Shown one piece after another: positions 22,043-34,224 of a stretch of DNA of 64,000 bases. The DNA is from Scleropages formosus. Taxonomy: Eukaryota; Chordata; Actinopteri; Osteoglossiformes; Osteoglossidae. The notes under the pieces were generated by a model. That model worked only from the letters and a program-made list of their open reading frames with translations. It was not told the DNA's origin and made no database searches. Location of the stretch: the NCBI RefSeq assembly GCF_900964775.1, contig NC_041826.1, positions 22,472,612 to 22,536,611 on the forward strand, read 5' to 3'. The translations under genes and the position numbers were made by a program. Each line of letters opens with the position of its first letter. The first letter of the stretch is position 1.

Positions 22043-24000
22043 CATACATACATACATACATATACAGACTGGCTGCTCAGCTAATGAGCACAAGTGCAGC
22101 AGCAATGTGTTTGCAAATAACTTTTACATTTGTTCATTTATCTGACCCTTTCCTCAAAACTACTTACAATGTTAAGGTACTTAGAACTATTTACCTATTT
22201 ATACAGCTGGGTAATTTTACTGGCACAATTTAGGGTAAGTACCTTGCTCAAGGGTACTATGCATTTCAGGGGAACTGAGGTCTTTATTAGTGTCTCTGTG
22301 TGTGCAGGAGTGAATGAACATGTGTTAATTTGCTTTATTGTGGAGGAGGGTCTATTATCTAAGTGGCGCAGGAAATGAATTCAACTGAATACATAATAAT
22401 TGTAACAATTTTTTTTTAATGTGTAACTGCTGTTTATAAAAAGAAAAACCAGTGTATTTTCTTAGCCAGCTTTTTTTTTTCCTTGTGTGTTTAAAGTTAG
22501 TTTCTATAAATGGATATCTTAGTGAGTGTCGTTTGTATGTTTTTTCCCATGTTTGCACTGTTGATGCTTCAGTTTTGTCCCTCAGTCCAAAAGCCTGCTT
22601 CAGTTGAATTGGTAATGCTTACTGTCACTTAGTGTGTGCTTGAAGTGTGTGTGTGTGATTACCTTGCAGTTGGCTGGTCACACACACACACACACACACG
22701 TGCGGTAATTCACGTCACCCTGCCCAGCTAAGTTGGCATGCAGTTAAGGGGATGCGGATTGCGGGGGGGCCCACACTGGAGTCTCGCTGTGTTTTTGTGT
22801 GTTGGACTTAACATTCTTTTGCTACTCTCGTAACCAGTGACCTGAAAATGCCTTTTTTAAGTAATTTCCTGGTCTCTGTTAGAACCACTGGTTGTTGTCT
22901 TCAGTGATGACTGTGATGCTCTTTTTCCTGCTCTGCATGACGAGACAAAGCCTGCTGAGTCGCTCTACTCTCTCTCCTCCACAGTAAATACTGGCCCCTC
23001 TTTGTGCTCTTCTTCTACATTCTCTCTCCCATCCCATACTGCATCTCACGGAGGGTCGTTGACGACACAGACGCTGCCAGTAATGCCTGCAAGGAGCTTG
23101 CAGTCTTCCTCACCACAGGCATCGTGGTCTCCGCTTTCGGCCTCCCAATTGTTTTCGCCAGAGCTCAGGTGGTGAGTGTGCATTCCCGTTGCTCTGCAAC
23201 GAGCAGCAATGATGGTCTTCCCAAATACAGGCTCCCTTCTGTCTGTCAACATGCAGGTTGTGTGGAGCAAGTCGTTCTAACTCTGTCTGGAACTTGTAGC
23301 CGACAGACCCAGCTGTCGTTGCATTCAGGGCTGTGAATCAACACCACAGAGGGTGTGAGTTCTGTGCAGTTCGACTCTGGTTTTATGAGGTCCAAGCCCA
23401 TTTTCAAGCGACAGCTGTGTGCAGTGCCGCCAGCTGCAGTAGAGCTCTGCTCTGGGACAGGCGTTTTTCATGGCAGCTTAATGAAGGTGCTTGCCAACCG
23501 GCTGGCCGCTGTGGGGACAAGTGATCTCGTGGTCTGATGGTGAGCTTACGTCCACCTTAGATGCACGGTCTAACTGCTGGACACCAGAAGGGTTGTGGGG
23601 TTTGATCCTTAAAAAGCCTGTGAAATATGAGGCAAAATCTGTAAATGAACAGTCAGAAGAATATGTGGCACTACATGTCCTCTTGGTATTTTCTGCTATC
23701 AGTAGGTCTTTCTGTGTTTTACGATGTCTGCGTTTAGTCTTTTTGTTCAGTGGTCAGTATGAAAATGTCTGTGTTTTGTATTTAAGCAGGTGTTAAAATC
23801 CATGTTCTTTTTAAAAAAAAAAAAAAAAAAAACCTTGGCTGCTGCATGTGTAAGATTGATGGGTTTGTTGTCTTCCCATGCAGATCGCCTGGGGAGCCTG
23901 CGCACTCGTGCTGACGGGCAACGTCGTCATCTTTGCCACCATTCTGGGCTTCTTTGTTGTCTTTGGCTCCAACGACGATTTCAGTTGGCAGCAGTGGTAA
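20373..24000 (+). CDS. leprotl1: Leptin receptor overlapping transcript-like 1 (VPS55 family)
   Basis: Four coding exons join in phase: 20373-20388, 21777-21852, 22985-23171 and 23884-24000. Together they give 131 residues, the family's usual length. All introns are GT-AG. The product is a small four-helix membrane protein of the LEPROT/VPS55 family. It acts in endosome-to-vacuole or lysosome sorting and limits surface levels of growth hormone and leptin receptors. The N-terminus [20 protein letters not shown], the segment [18 protein letters not shown] and the C-terminus [11 protein letters not shown] match LEPROTL1 better than LEPROT, which has SFSGAIGL, PIPHFIAKR and RGDDFSWEQW. Hydrophobic segments lie at about 7-27, 32-52, 69-89 and 97-119. 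Introns carry old SINE pieces and an (AT)n/(CATA)n microsatellite. A long 3' UTR follows. Confidence 0.95.
20958..21035 (-). repeat. SINE B fragment in leprotl1 intron 1
   Basis: Short antisense tail piece (TTTAGCTGACGCTTTTAGCG, then ACAATTATTTACCCATTTTT). Confidence 0.5.
22006..22064. repeat. (AT)n and (CATA)n microsatellite
   Basis: Compound simple repeat in leprotl1 intron 2. Confidence 0.9.
22128..22262 (-). repeat. SINE B fragment in leprotl1 intron 2
   Basis: Antisense, truncated before the tRNA-like head: TTTATACAGCTGGGTAATTT, then TAAGTACCTTGCTCAAGGGT. Confidence 0.7.
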
Positions 24001-26320
24001 AGGCTTGTGCGCAGACTGACTTTTTAAGTGTAGTTATTTAAACGAGCAGCCATCCATTTGGGTATGCTAACAATCTGTGCAATAGCCAGTGTTCTGGTTC
24101 CATCTCGATGTTATGGTCTGTACAGTTTAGGTTCTTTCTCCTCATTTTTCTGTCTTTTTCGTCTAAGCATCCCTTGAATATAGAAGAGTAAGGGAACAAG
24201 GTTCTGCATTGTAGCCCCGGTTCTGCATTGTAGCCCCAGTTCTACATATCTGCTTGACCTCGTCATAATCTAAGCTATATTTATATTGGACAATATGATA
24301 AATTGCTTCAGTCAGATTGTTCCCTCAAGTCCTTTGGGCTAAATGGGTGCTGCCTATAGCAAAGGTCTGAAGAAAATGTTCAGTTTTGTTTTACCTTGTG
24401 TTACCCCAGACTTTGATTATTTTCATACTCGCAGCAATTCCAACCACTTTTGACTCATACGTTGTTTCAGCATCGCTGATGCGGCATCTTAAAAATGTCT
24501 TGATGGCCGTTCTTGACCTTGCATTTATTGACTGACTGTGGCCACTGAAAAACTGGGATTTATGAACCAACAAGAGAAGCGTTTTTCTTGCAGTCGGGGG
24601 TGGGGAGGCTGTGTGCCTCATGCTGGTGTTACACTGATTCGGTCTGGGTCAAAGTGTCTCAAATCTTTCCTCATGGGATTGTTCATCCACATACCATAGA
24701 ACCGACACGACAAAGTGACTGCACTCTGTCACTGTAAACATTTCCACCTCTAGAGCATCACTAATAGACAATTTCTCATAAAACTTGTGGGCAGAACCAG
24801 ATTGACAATTGTAAACAGGAACACTTTGAATGTAAACTAGTGATGGCTGATAGTAGCTATGAACAGCATATATGTTCTGTTAATTGCATGCGGTGCTGGG
24901 TGGCTTGATCAGGACTTTTCCCAGTTGCTCTAAATGTAGAAATAAGAATGTTGGGTCCCAACTCCGTTATATACACTGATTAACTTCCAGTTGACTGGTT
25001 GTCAAGTTCCCTTTTACTGTGTTCTGTGAGGATTGTTCTCAAACCACCATAGAATGATTATATTTTTGGTCAAAGCTGTTTGCTAACCACATTTTTAGAC
25101 CACTCGTCCTACTTGAGACACATTGTAGGAATCAGTTTTCAGCCGGCGCAAAACTCAGTGTGTGACAGCATGAGGAGTGCAGCTTCTATGCAGCATGGTT
25201 TTGGCATTAAGGACTCCCCTGTGTGCCGAAGAGTGACGCTGTTTGCCGTTTTGGAAATGTTAGAAAGCGTCTGTTGGACTACCTCGGACTTCCTCTTTCT
25301 TTGTTTGTACCCAGTTATCTCGGTGGAATCTGCAGCACACAGGTTCATTTCCTTGAACCGTAATTCCGTAATGAATCTGAAATTTCTTCTTATGCATGCT
25401 TTTATAGCCCATTGCATGTCATTGGAACCTGTTAGTTCAGGGCCCCCAACATGAGCTACCGTTTATACCACACTGTGAGGTGACAGTGGTAAAACATACC
25501 TTCTCTACGTGGGTGTTAAAAGGGTCTTGAGTGAACTGACAAAAATTGTGCACCTCTTATTTTAAAATGACAGCCACTTTCTTTCTACTTCTTTAAAATC
25601 CTTATTTATCTTTTATGTACTTTTTTGCAGGGCTCTTGAGAATATCATATGTGAAAAGGTGTTAATTCTCCCATTCAGTCAGTTGAGCTTCATATTCATA
25701 CAGTACTTTGGCTAATACCTTAGGGATATGTGTGAAGCTGAATTCTTTGTAAAAACCCTTAAAACAGGGTTAAAATATGTTGTATGTAAGCATCAAAAAC
25801 ACTTTATTTAAGGGACAAATGAAAGTTACGTTCGTATTGTTGTTTATGTAATGCAAGACCACCGAAGCGGTGGACTCGAGTCAGCCTTGCGGAACGAACA
25901 CTGAAGTTCTTCACTCCACTGTGAAAACACATTTATGCCACAGTTTTGTTTTGTCAACGGGTCTGCTTATATGTAGAACAAATCGAGGTATCTGAGTTTT
26001 TTTTTTTTTTTTTTTTTTTTTCTTCATGCATTTCTGAATTCCTTACCAATAACCAACCAGAAATAATGACTGAATTTATTGAAGGGTGAAAGTTTATATG
26101 TTTGTCTGTTACAGTGAGTTGATTGATGTGTTTAAAACTCCCTTGAAGTCCCTTTGCCTTTTCCTGTAATATGTTAATTTAACTGAAAGCATTTTGTGGG
26201 TTCTGTTTGTTATTTATAAGGAAGTTATATATGTAAAATGTGCTGAACAACGTTATTGTGTTGCATCTGGACTCTGATGTCGGGGGTTCCATTGAAAATA
26301 AATCACATTTTTTGGATACC
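24001..26320 (+). other. leprotl1: Probable long 3' UTR of leprotl1 with poly(A) signal
   Basis: About 2.3 kb of AT-rich sequence follows the stop codon with no other gene and few repeats. A canonical AATAAA lies at 26297-26302 near its end. A run of 25 T occurs at 25997-26021. The UTR length is inferred from the lack of earlier strong signals. Confidence 0.5.
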
Positions 26321-26852
26321 TTTTTTCAATTGGATCACATGTGCTTAGTGTTCATCAGTTACCGAGTCAATACTGATATTTATTCCTGTTAGCTGGTAAG
26401 CATCTGCTAGGCACGTGCAGGAGCTACAGAAGTAAATATTATGGTAGGTCACACAGGCTGCTCTCTTGCTTATGGTTTGAACACACCATGTCACCAAGAG
26501 ATGAACATTGGCAGGATGCTGTATCTATGAAAATTTTATTTTATAATTGGCTGCAGAAAGGTACTTTACCGTATCTGGAGCCAGGAAATGTAGTCAAGTG
26601 CAAAATGCTGACATCAAATGGTTTAAAATTTCTTTTCATAATTTATCACCAGCATTATCAGATTTGATCCGTGTCTATTTCAGTTGAATACCTTTCCTGT
26701 GCAACAGACTGTTAAAGTGTGACATTTTCTGATTTTTGGTGACATTTAATTTTGGATGAAGCTATAATTGAGAAATATTCTGTATAGAGCTTTATATTGT
26801 TCTCTGAAATGTGCATCTCTTTGGAGAAAAGAGTCTGCCGAATGAATGTCAA

Positions 26853-26858
26853 TTTATT
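26853..26858 (-). terminator. xpa: Candidate poly(A) signal of xpa
   Basis: The reverse complement AATAAA lies about 230 bases beyond the xpa stop codon. It sits beside a LINE/SINE-type tail (CTTTGGAGAAAAGAGTCTGC on the plus strand), so the signal may come from a repeat. About 550 bases separate it from the leprotl1 signal; the two genes converge. Confidence 0.4.
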
Positions 26859-27088
26859 TTTAATCAGGAATTTCATACACAAAAATCACATTTTTGCTGT
26901 TAAAAGTTTGTGTACAGATGCTGCATGATAAACATGAAGTTGACATCAGAAACATCCATAGCACCTATTTGATGTTATGTGACAGCCCTAGTAACACTAT
27001 GATGCCCTCCAGAGAACATGTTGTCCATGATGGATGGTCCCCAGATCGTGGTCCCTGAATGATGGGAACTGAGATGAGGACACAGGCC

Positions 27089-29767
27089 TTACATCTTCTC
27101 ATAAACGAGCTGGTGGCCACAGGTGAGGCAGACCTTCTGGTAGGTGTCCTCATCCAGCATCTCTTCAGGTCCATACTCGTGCTGGTGGACGCTCGTGTCC
27201 TTCTTCCACATGCTGCTCCGCACAGCTCGCCGCAGCTCTGCCAGTAACAAGACACACGCACACATTCGGGTGTGACAGCTGTGTGTACAGTGCAGGGGGA
27301 GGCTGGTCAAAGAGCTCATGTGTTAATAGCAAACTGAAGTGAGGATATCAAGATGACTGAAATCCCAGCCTCTTTGTTTGCTTTATGGCTGCAGTTTCCA
27401 ATGTGTAATTGCAAGTATTTGAGTTTTTGAACAAACCAAGACTATGGGCTCACAGGGCTTCTACGAGTACCATGGTATGAACACAATGGTACAGCACGAG
27501 CACCAAGCTCTGACGGATATCCCCTACCTTTCACTTTCTTGTTGAAGCGTTTTTGCTTCTGGATCTCTCTGCCTTCCTCTCGGGACACCTTTGCTGCCTG
27601 CAAGGCCGCCTCAGTGCCCCAGACCTCTATGGAGCGCTTGACCACCTAGGCACAAAAGACGCAGTGATGCCTCCTGCTGGAGATTGGTGGGACAGACACT
27701 AGTGCCTCTGAAGAGTGACTCTTGGAGCTCAAATGCCTACCTGTAGCTTCAGGTAGAGTTTCATGTCGCCCCAACGTGGGTTGTGTGGGTTCTTCCTGAG
27801 CACAAACTTCAGCACGGGTTCCCTGAGGTCCAGGTCACAGTCCTTCAGCAGGTACATCTGCTTGGCCTCTGTGCGGGAGATTAACTTGTGTTTTGTCTCG
27901 CTGTCCCTGAAGGCACATTGAGACAAGGGAGCAGTCACTGCACTCGTCACCCTCAACAGAAGTTTCACATTCACCTTTTCAGTCACCGTTTGCTACACTA
28001 TACGCGTCCACATTACATATTCATTATTCCCATTCTGTCTACTCCGTTCATGGCATTACTTTGCATTGGATGCATGTTTCTTGTGCGGGAAAAATCGCCC
28101 ACGTACCTGCAACTGTCACATACAGACAGGTCAAAGTTATTGCTGAGGTACGAGTCCATGAAAGGCTTATTGCACTCTTCACATAGCAGATAATCTGGTT
28201 CGATCACGGGGGCTGAAAAAGGGACAGTTTCATGTGAACATGCTGAACCCTCCAGAGAGTTGGGGGGGGGGGGGGGGGTCTGATGACACATGCAGCTCTT
28301 CAGTGTCTTTCAGTGCAGTTTCAAAAGTACCTGGCTGGTGCACCACCTTCACGAGTGCTTGCTCTTCTTCCTCCTCCTCAATGAAGAACCCAGCCCCAGA
28401 GTCAATTATTTTGGAAACCTTGGCGCACACACCACCTAAAATGTCATTACAAACAAATACCACTGGTCAATATTCTGTATTAGAAGAACTGCTGCTTGGG
28501 GATTTTTTTTAAAGCTCCTTTATTACATACTGCAAACATGTCATAGTTAATAATCACCATCAATGTAAGTTAAAGTGGGTTTTTGTCATTCCTCTATACA
28601 GCTTGTATACAGTGGAACGAAATGTCATTTCTCCGGGACCATGGTGCAACACAACAGTACGCAAGACTACACGAAGTGCAAATACACAACGGTGTGAGAT
28701 GAGTGCCGATGTCCAGCGACGTACTGTGGTTGGTGTGTCTGCGTGCAGATCTCTCCGTCCATGGGTGTGTTGAATATATGAAGACTGTGAGGGCCATGCT
28801 TTGAGGGAATGGGACATTATGGGCAGTATGTCTTACTGCTCATTCTGAGAGGAAGTTATAAGTGTAAAAATTGAAGTTACACTTGAACATTTACATTTAT
28901 TTGCTTAGCAGATGCTTTTCTCCAAAGCAGCTTACAGTGGATACTATGTAGTGTTACTAGCCCACATATTTTTCAGCTCTTTTTATCCAAAGTGATAAAA
29001 ATGCAACAAGTGCATTACACCAGCAGTGAGTGTGTTTTGTATCGTGCCAAAATCATGGGTTCTTGGTTATGTAGATGTTGTAGTGTCCCTGGGATATTTG
29101 TGTGGCACAGCAAGTAGCACTTCTGTCTCACAGCGCCAGGCTGGTGCGAGAGGATGTGGGTTCAATCCCTGCTCAGTGTGCGTGGAGTTTTGCATGTTCT
29201 CCCCATGTCTGCGTGGGTTTCCTTAAGGTGCTCTGGTTTCCTCCCACAGTCCAAAGACATGCTGTTCAGGTTTCCCCATAGTGTGTGTGTGTGTGTGTGT
29301 GTTCCACTGATGTATGGATGAGTGACCCAGTGTATCTAGCAGTGTAAATCACCATGGTGAATAAGATGTGGGGGCTCATAACACTACATACATAGAGTTC
29401 ACTGGAAGTCGCTTGGAGAAAAGCGTCTGCTAAATAAATAAATGTAAATATGGCGGTCTGGGGTGGCCTGGGAACGCATAGGAATTTAATAAGCTTTCGA
29501 TATCCTCGAAAGGGGTCCCTGTGTGTAAAATGGAATACACATGATACAGAGTATATAACTAAGTGCGGTGTCTGTCGAGGGGACGTTTCACTCGCCTTCG
29601 CTCCCGCACTGCGGTCGCCTGGCCAGCCGGGCCTGTCGCAGCATGAGAGCCCGCTGCCGCTTGCGCTCAATCTTGGCCCTGGTGGCCGCAGACAAGGGCG
29701 CCGGGGTCCCCGCGTCTCCGCTGAGCCTGGGGGCAGCGACGTCCTGTGTGCCGGACCGCAGCTCCAT
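27089..29767 (-). CDS. xpa: DNA damage recognition protein XPA
   Basis: Six coding exons on the minus strand: 29767-29596, 28435-28331, 28212-28107, 27906-27741, 27645-27528 and 27237-27089. They join in phase to 271 residues (human 273). XPA is the nucleotide excision repair scaffold that verifies damage and binds RPA, ERCC1-XPF and TFIIH. Visible parts are the basic N-terminal helix [20 protein letters not shown] (about 30-49) and the acidic [10 protein letters not shown] segment in the ERCC1-binding area. The C4 zinc finger has CEEC and CDSC pairs 17 residues apart (about 103-127). The DNA-binding part follows with [18 protein letters not shown], and the C-terminus is [20 protein letters not shown] ending YEKM. 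Intron 1 appears to use a GC donor. An upstream in-frame Met at 29836 would add 23 residues; the start at 29767 gives an exon of 172 nt, the human length. Confidence 0.94.
28262..28278 (+). repeat. G17 homopolymer in xpa intron 2
   Basis: Seventeen G on the plus strand, that is, a C17 tract about 50 bases upstream of the xpa exon 3 acceptor on the transcribed sense. Confidence 0.95.
29090..29450 (+). repeat. Composite short interspersed repeat, family C
   Basis: Lies in xpa intron 1, opposite to the gene. Blocks: TGGCACAGCAAGTAGCACTT, GTGGGTTCAATCCCTGCTCA (B-box-like), GTTTGCATGTTCTCCCCATG, CCAAAGACATGCTGTTCAGG and a short TG run. It ends with the LINE-like tail CTTGGAGAAAAGCGTCTGCT. Confidence 0.75.
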
Positions 29768-30250
29768 CGTGTTCCCCTGAGTCAGCGCCGGCCTGGCGGT
29801 GGAAGAAGAGCAGTCAGCGGTCTGCGATTCTGTCACTTGTCGGTCCGTCGGTACAAGCCGGGGGGGGGGGGCGGCGATCCGTTACTTAGTGTCAGAGTTA
29901 GTTACGGCGGTGCGGCAGTAGCTCTTCTGCTGTCCCGTGCGATGCCGCGGTCGGACCACACACGAACGAAGGCAGAACGCAGCGAGGGGCTACGAAGCCC
30001 CAGTAAGCGACGAAAAGTTTTGTTTTTGCCGCACAGGTTAATTAAAAGATGACACCAACATCATTCTTTAAAGCATGAAAACTTACAGGCAGGGCGTCTT
30101 CCTTTGTTTTGACGTAGGCGCTGGTCGCACAATAATGACGCAATTACACGTCACAAAGCCGACGCGCGGGCGGATGCTGGTCTGCTAATTGTGCGCCGCA
30201 CGGGGCGGCTGCAGCTGCGGAGAGAAACTTCACGGTCTTCGTGTTAGGAC
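29768..30250 (-). promoter_or_regulatory. xpa: CpG-rich xpa promoter region
   Basis: CpG density rises over exon 1 and stays high to about 30240. The region contains CRE-like motifs TGACGCAA (30136-30143) and ACGTCAC (30148-30154). No TATA box or start site was assigned. No divergent plus-strand gene is recognisable beyond it. Confidence 0.45.
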
Positions 30251-30815
30251 GTTACTCTGGGCTCCGACAAGTATGTTTAACAAATATAACCGTGTTGTGC
30301 ACGCTTTAACACTTCCATTTCTTTTTTCCAAAACTACTGTGTCACACTAGCCTAGGTCAAAACCATGAGTGACACGTTTTGCGCTTTCACACCTCAGCTG
30401 ACACGTCAACGTTTTATAATATTAGGTGCCGTTTTCAGAAATACAGAAATATAATATTAATGAACAGAACAGTTCGACAATGAAACCATAATAGACTAGT
30501 GCAGAACAGGTGGATACACAAGCTAGCTGTAGGGTGTCGGACTGCAACTGACAGAGCGGGTACACGATTCCCACAATGCAGTGTTTCAGATTGATTATAA
30601 TTTGTAGATGTACTGTAAACACCACTATGCCAAATTTTACATTTAGAAACTTCACTTACTAATTAAAACAAAGCAGCTTTATTTCTGTAATTTATTAATT
30701 AAAAACTTACTCATTAAAAACATAATTATGTGCTTACATGTCTTGTTTTAAAAATATGATGCTTTTAGCACTGAGACATATACTGAATGAATGTTTTTGA
30801 GTAGTCTGTCTATCA
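30251..30815. other. Intergenic, no gene recognised
   Basis: AT-rich, no recognisable feature. Confidence 0.5.
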
Positions 30816-31022
30816 CAGACACATTGACTGAAGCTGTTTGTCCCGTGTGAGGGTCGTGGCGAGCTGCAGCCTAACCCGGCAACACAGGGCGCAAGGTTGG
30901 AGGGGGAGAGGACACACCCAGGACAGGATGCCAGTCCATTGCAAGGCACCTTAAATGGGACTCAAACCCGAGACCTACCAGAGAGCAAGCACAGGCCAAA
31001 CCTGCTGTGCCACCACACTCCA
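30816..31022 (-). repeat. tRNA-derived SINE, family A, old copy
   Basis: Antisense, diverged and without an AC tail. It begins GACTGAAGCTGTTTGTCCCG and ends near GCTGTGCCACCACACTCC. Weak direct repeats (CTGTCTAT) lie on both sides. Confidence 0.82.
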
Positions 31023-34000
31023 TAGGCTGTCTATGATTTACACAAAAAATGTTTCTCAGATGAAATGCGTTTCTTTATTTTTATTTTTTCAAGGCTAATG
31101 ATTCCATCCAGGAAAGAACAAGAGTCACACATGTGGCTGGATGACCTGCAGTGAATGGACATAGGCAGTTTAAACGCAGAGGACACACTGCAGTCTCTTA
31201 GCAAACCTGCTGTTGAGCAGATCATGCATGCCTGTCAGCATCAGCAGAAACGTTCAACAACAACAGATGGAAAAAGACAAGAGTATAAAGTGTAAAATAA
31301 GACAGAAAATGGACACATGCTTCAAAGGAAGCACCAAGGACATAAACATTAACACCAAGGAAACGTATTAACTGCTTTTTTCTAAACACACCAGAGAACA
31401 TTTATTGATGGCGCATATAAACATGGATATGTTCAGGGCACAACGGGGAATACCGTGGTTTTGTTTTTATGGCACAATTTTGGGAATAACTAAAGAAGAA
31501 CTTAAAGTAAATGCACATAGTCTGCATATTCATATCTTATGCAAAATTCATACAGCCAGTAAGAATCAGCAAATGAATGAGTCGTATCAATCCATCCGCC
31601 CATTATCAACTTGTCCACTGCAGGATTACAGTGGTCTGGAGCCAAGCCATAGGGTGTGAGTCAGGGAACATGCCAGTTCATCACAGTAAAGGTCATATAA
31701 AAATATATAACAAAAATTATTAATCAAATTAATTAAAACAAACTCTTTCATGGTTTAACAAACCCGTGGCTTTCCAAGTACTTGACACAAACCTAGGAAA
31801 TATTTTGCAGTGTAATGCATTTGAATGGCCAGTATTCTAACAGATATTTTGTGAAAGAACAATTGATTATTGACTTTATTGCTATATTTGCAGAATTAGA
31901 TTAATAGCAGTTCTTAATAGAAAATTGTTAAATATATACCAGTGTACATTACATGTATCATAAAATGTAATTTTGTATTTGCATCTCTTGGGAATAACCT
32001 TATATACATAAAGTATTAATTTGTCTGAAAATATACATAATGCGTTTGTTTAATATTTGAACTCACGGCTGGATAATGTGTGCTCCAAAGTTGAATAGTA
32101 CTGTTTTTACACTTTGCTGGTATATCTAAATGAATCAAGTTTAAGGTTTCAACAATTTATTGTGAAATGACTGTGAAACATTTAAGTTGCATAATAACTT
32201 TACTGGAAGTCTCCAGTAAAAAAAAAAAAAAAAAAAAACATTAATAGCCACAGTGCAAATAAACAGTGTTACATTTGATTACATTTTATATATAACCGGA
32301 AATGTACATTTCAGAAACAATAATTAGCCTAAACAAAAATTTTACATGTATTAAAACAGTATTTTATCATGTGATAAAACATTTTCTGTACATCATTTTA
32401 AATGGTTTTCATTTACCATCAGTATTGTACATAGCAGCAATATCTTTATACTACGTCAGTATTAGATCAGTTACAGAGATGAAAATTTCACATTCCAGTT
32501 TCATGTTGTGTACATCTGAATATACAGTGGTTTTGCACGTAATTCACTATAATGATTTTTACATATATTATGGCCATTTAAGGAATTATTTTTATTTGGC
32601 CCAGTGAGCCCCATAGCATCTGGAGTTCTGTCCACATATCACTCAGAAAGACAACACCCAAAGAGTTGATATTATTTCTTGGATGCTGCATTATGGCTCT
32701 TGCATGGAACTTGAAATCCATTATTTGGTGCAGCTTATATGTCACTGGCCTTTAACTTAGACTAGCAAATTCCTTTTCATTTATGTCTTGTGCAAGGTAA
32801 GTTTGACGGGTTCTAAAATTACAAAATGCACAAACAGCTGCTAAGGTCAGTGTTGCAAACCCTGAGCTTTTCAGTCAGCATGCATGCATCATATATACAT
32901 AATCTACTGAATAACTGTAGCCTGACACTCCACAATGATATTTTTATTACGGCTACTGGTATTTACTTATTACTGTACATTTGGGTACAAATGCAGCCTC
33001 ACCATTTTCAGTGCTGTTGTGTAAAGCAAATGGGAGCCAATCCTTTCAAAGGTCTTAAATGATGCTTTCTTGTTTCACAATTTTATTTCAACTAACGGAT
33101 AAATATTATGTTCCTCTACTGAATAAATCTTCTTCATTGTCAGCTAGATTTTCATACAAGATGTTCATCAGTAAAATTGCACGTTTTCCAGTTTAGAATT
33201 TGCGACTTAACAGTGAAACAAGTACTTGTCATTTTACAATCCACAGCATTTTGTTTAATTACCTCTAAATGTCTAACTAACTAAATGTTCATCACCTGTA
33301 GTAGGAAGATAACACTGTAATGTACAAATGACTATTTTCTATGTAACAGGCCAAAAACAGCAAATTATTGTCCATTTATCATTACATTCCTCTGTAATTA
33401 GGCAACTGGTATAGGACAACATAAACAATGATATTGCACCAGCCTTTGTCCTCTTTAAATCTCTAAACGTGGGAAAGAAGTAGAAACTGAAGACATTCAT
33501 TTTAAATTTGATCTCACCAACAATATCTACTAATATAAATGTATTAATGGACATGCAGAAGCAATCAGGCCCGATATCTTAAACATCGCTCTGTTCTCTC
33601 TAAAAGCATCCAGTAGATCATTTTCAAGTTAAAACGTGAAATGTTTAGCTAATGTAATGACACCATAGCATGCATCAAGCTTCATTCTACATCTCGTGCA
33701 TGGCCGACATTTAATGTTTAATGATTAATGCATTCAATATAAGTGCTTTCTTTATTATTTCAGCCTTGACAAGACTGGAGAATCACAGTTATTGCTTTAA
33801 AGTTTTTTTGAAAAATGACGAAACTGACATTTCACAGATATACACGACTGGCTTCACCACAGGCATGCAGGGGGAAGAAACATTCAGTAAGTTATTCAAG
33901 ACAGCATAAAAGTGAAGAAAAAAAAAAATTTTACACTAACAAAAGCTGAGTAATGTACCATACGTAGAAATGAAGAAGCTGCTATGTGATGAGCGCTGCC

Positions 34001-34224
34001 CTAATCGGTCCTTGCTATGAAGAACAACAGCATGGCAAGGTTTCCTTCGGCGATCAAAGTATGGCTTATACTCTTAATTGCTTTTATGTACATTTATTAT
34101 TGATTTCTATAACTCTGAACAAGCTGACATTGACGAACCGAACGGCTGGACCCGACACTAAGTCTCTGAAGGGAAAACTTCACAAAGCTAATGCTAAGAG
34201 GCAAGAGACAAATCCATGATCGTG
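31023..34224 (-). other. cplx2: AT-rich stretch, probably complexin 3' UTR
   Basis: Some 3.2 kb directly downstream of the complexin stop codon on the minus strand. It is nearly free of SINEs and has no recognisable gene. Minus-strand AATAAA signals exist, for example at 31401-31406. Mammalian complexin-2 transcripts are known for long 3' UTRs, so most of this may be UTR; that is inference. An A-run lies at about 32219-32239. Confidence 0.4.

Noticed and set aside
20373-24000. LEPROT rather than LEPROTL1
   Set aside because: [17 protein letters not shown] and [11 protein letters not shown] are the LEPROTL1 forms.
29450-30052. 200-codon plus-strand open frame
   Set aside because: It is antisense to xpa exon 1 and its CpG-rich promoter; no protein similarity.
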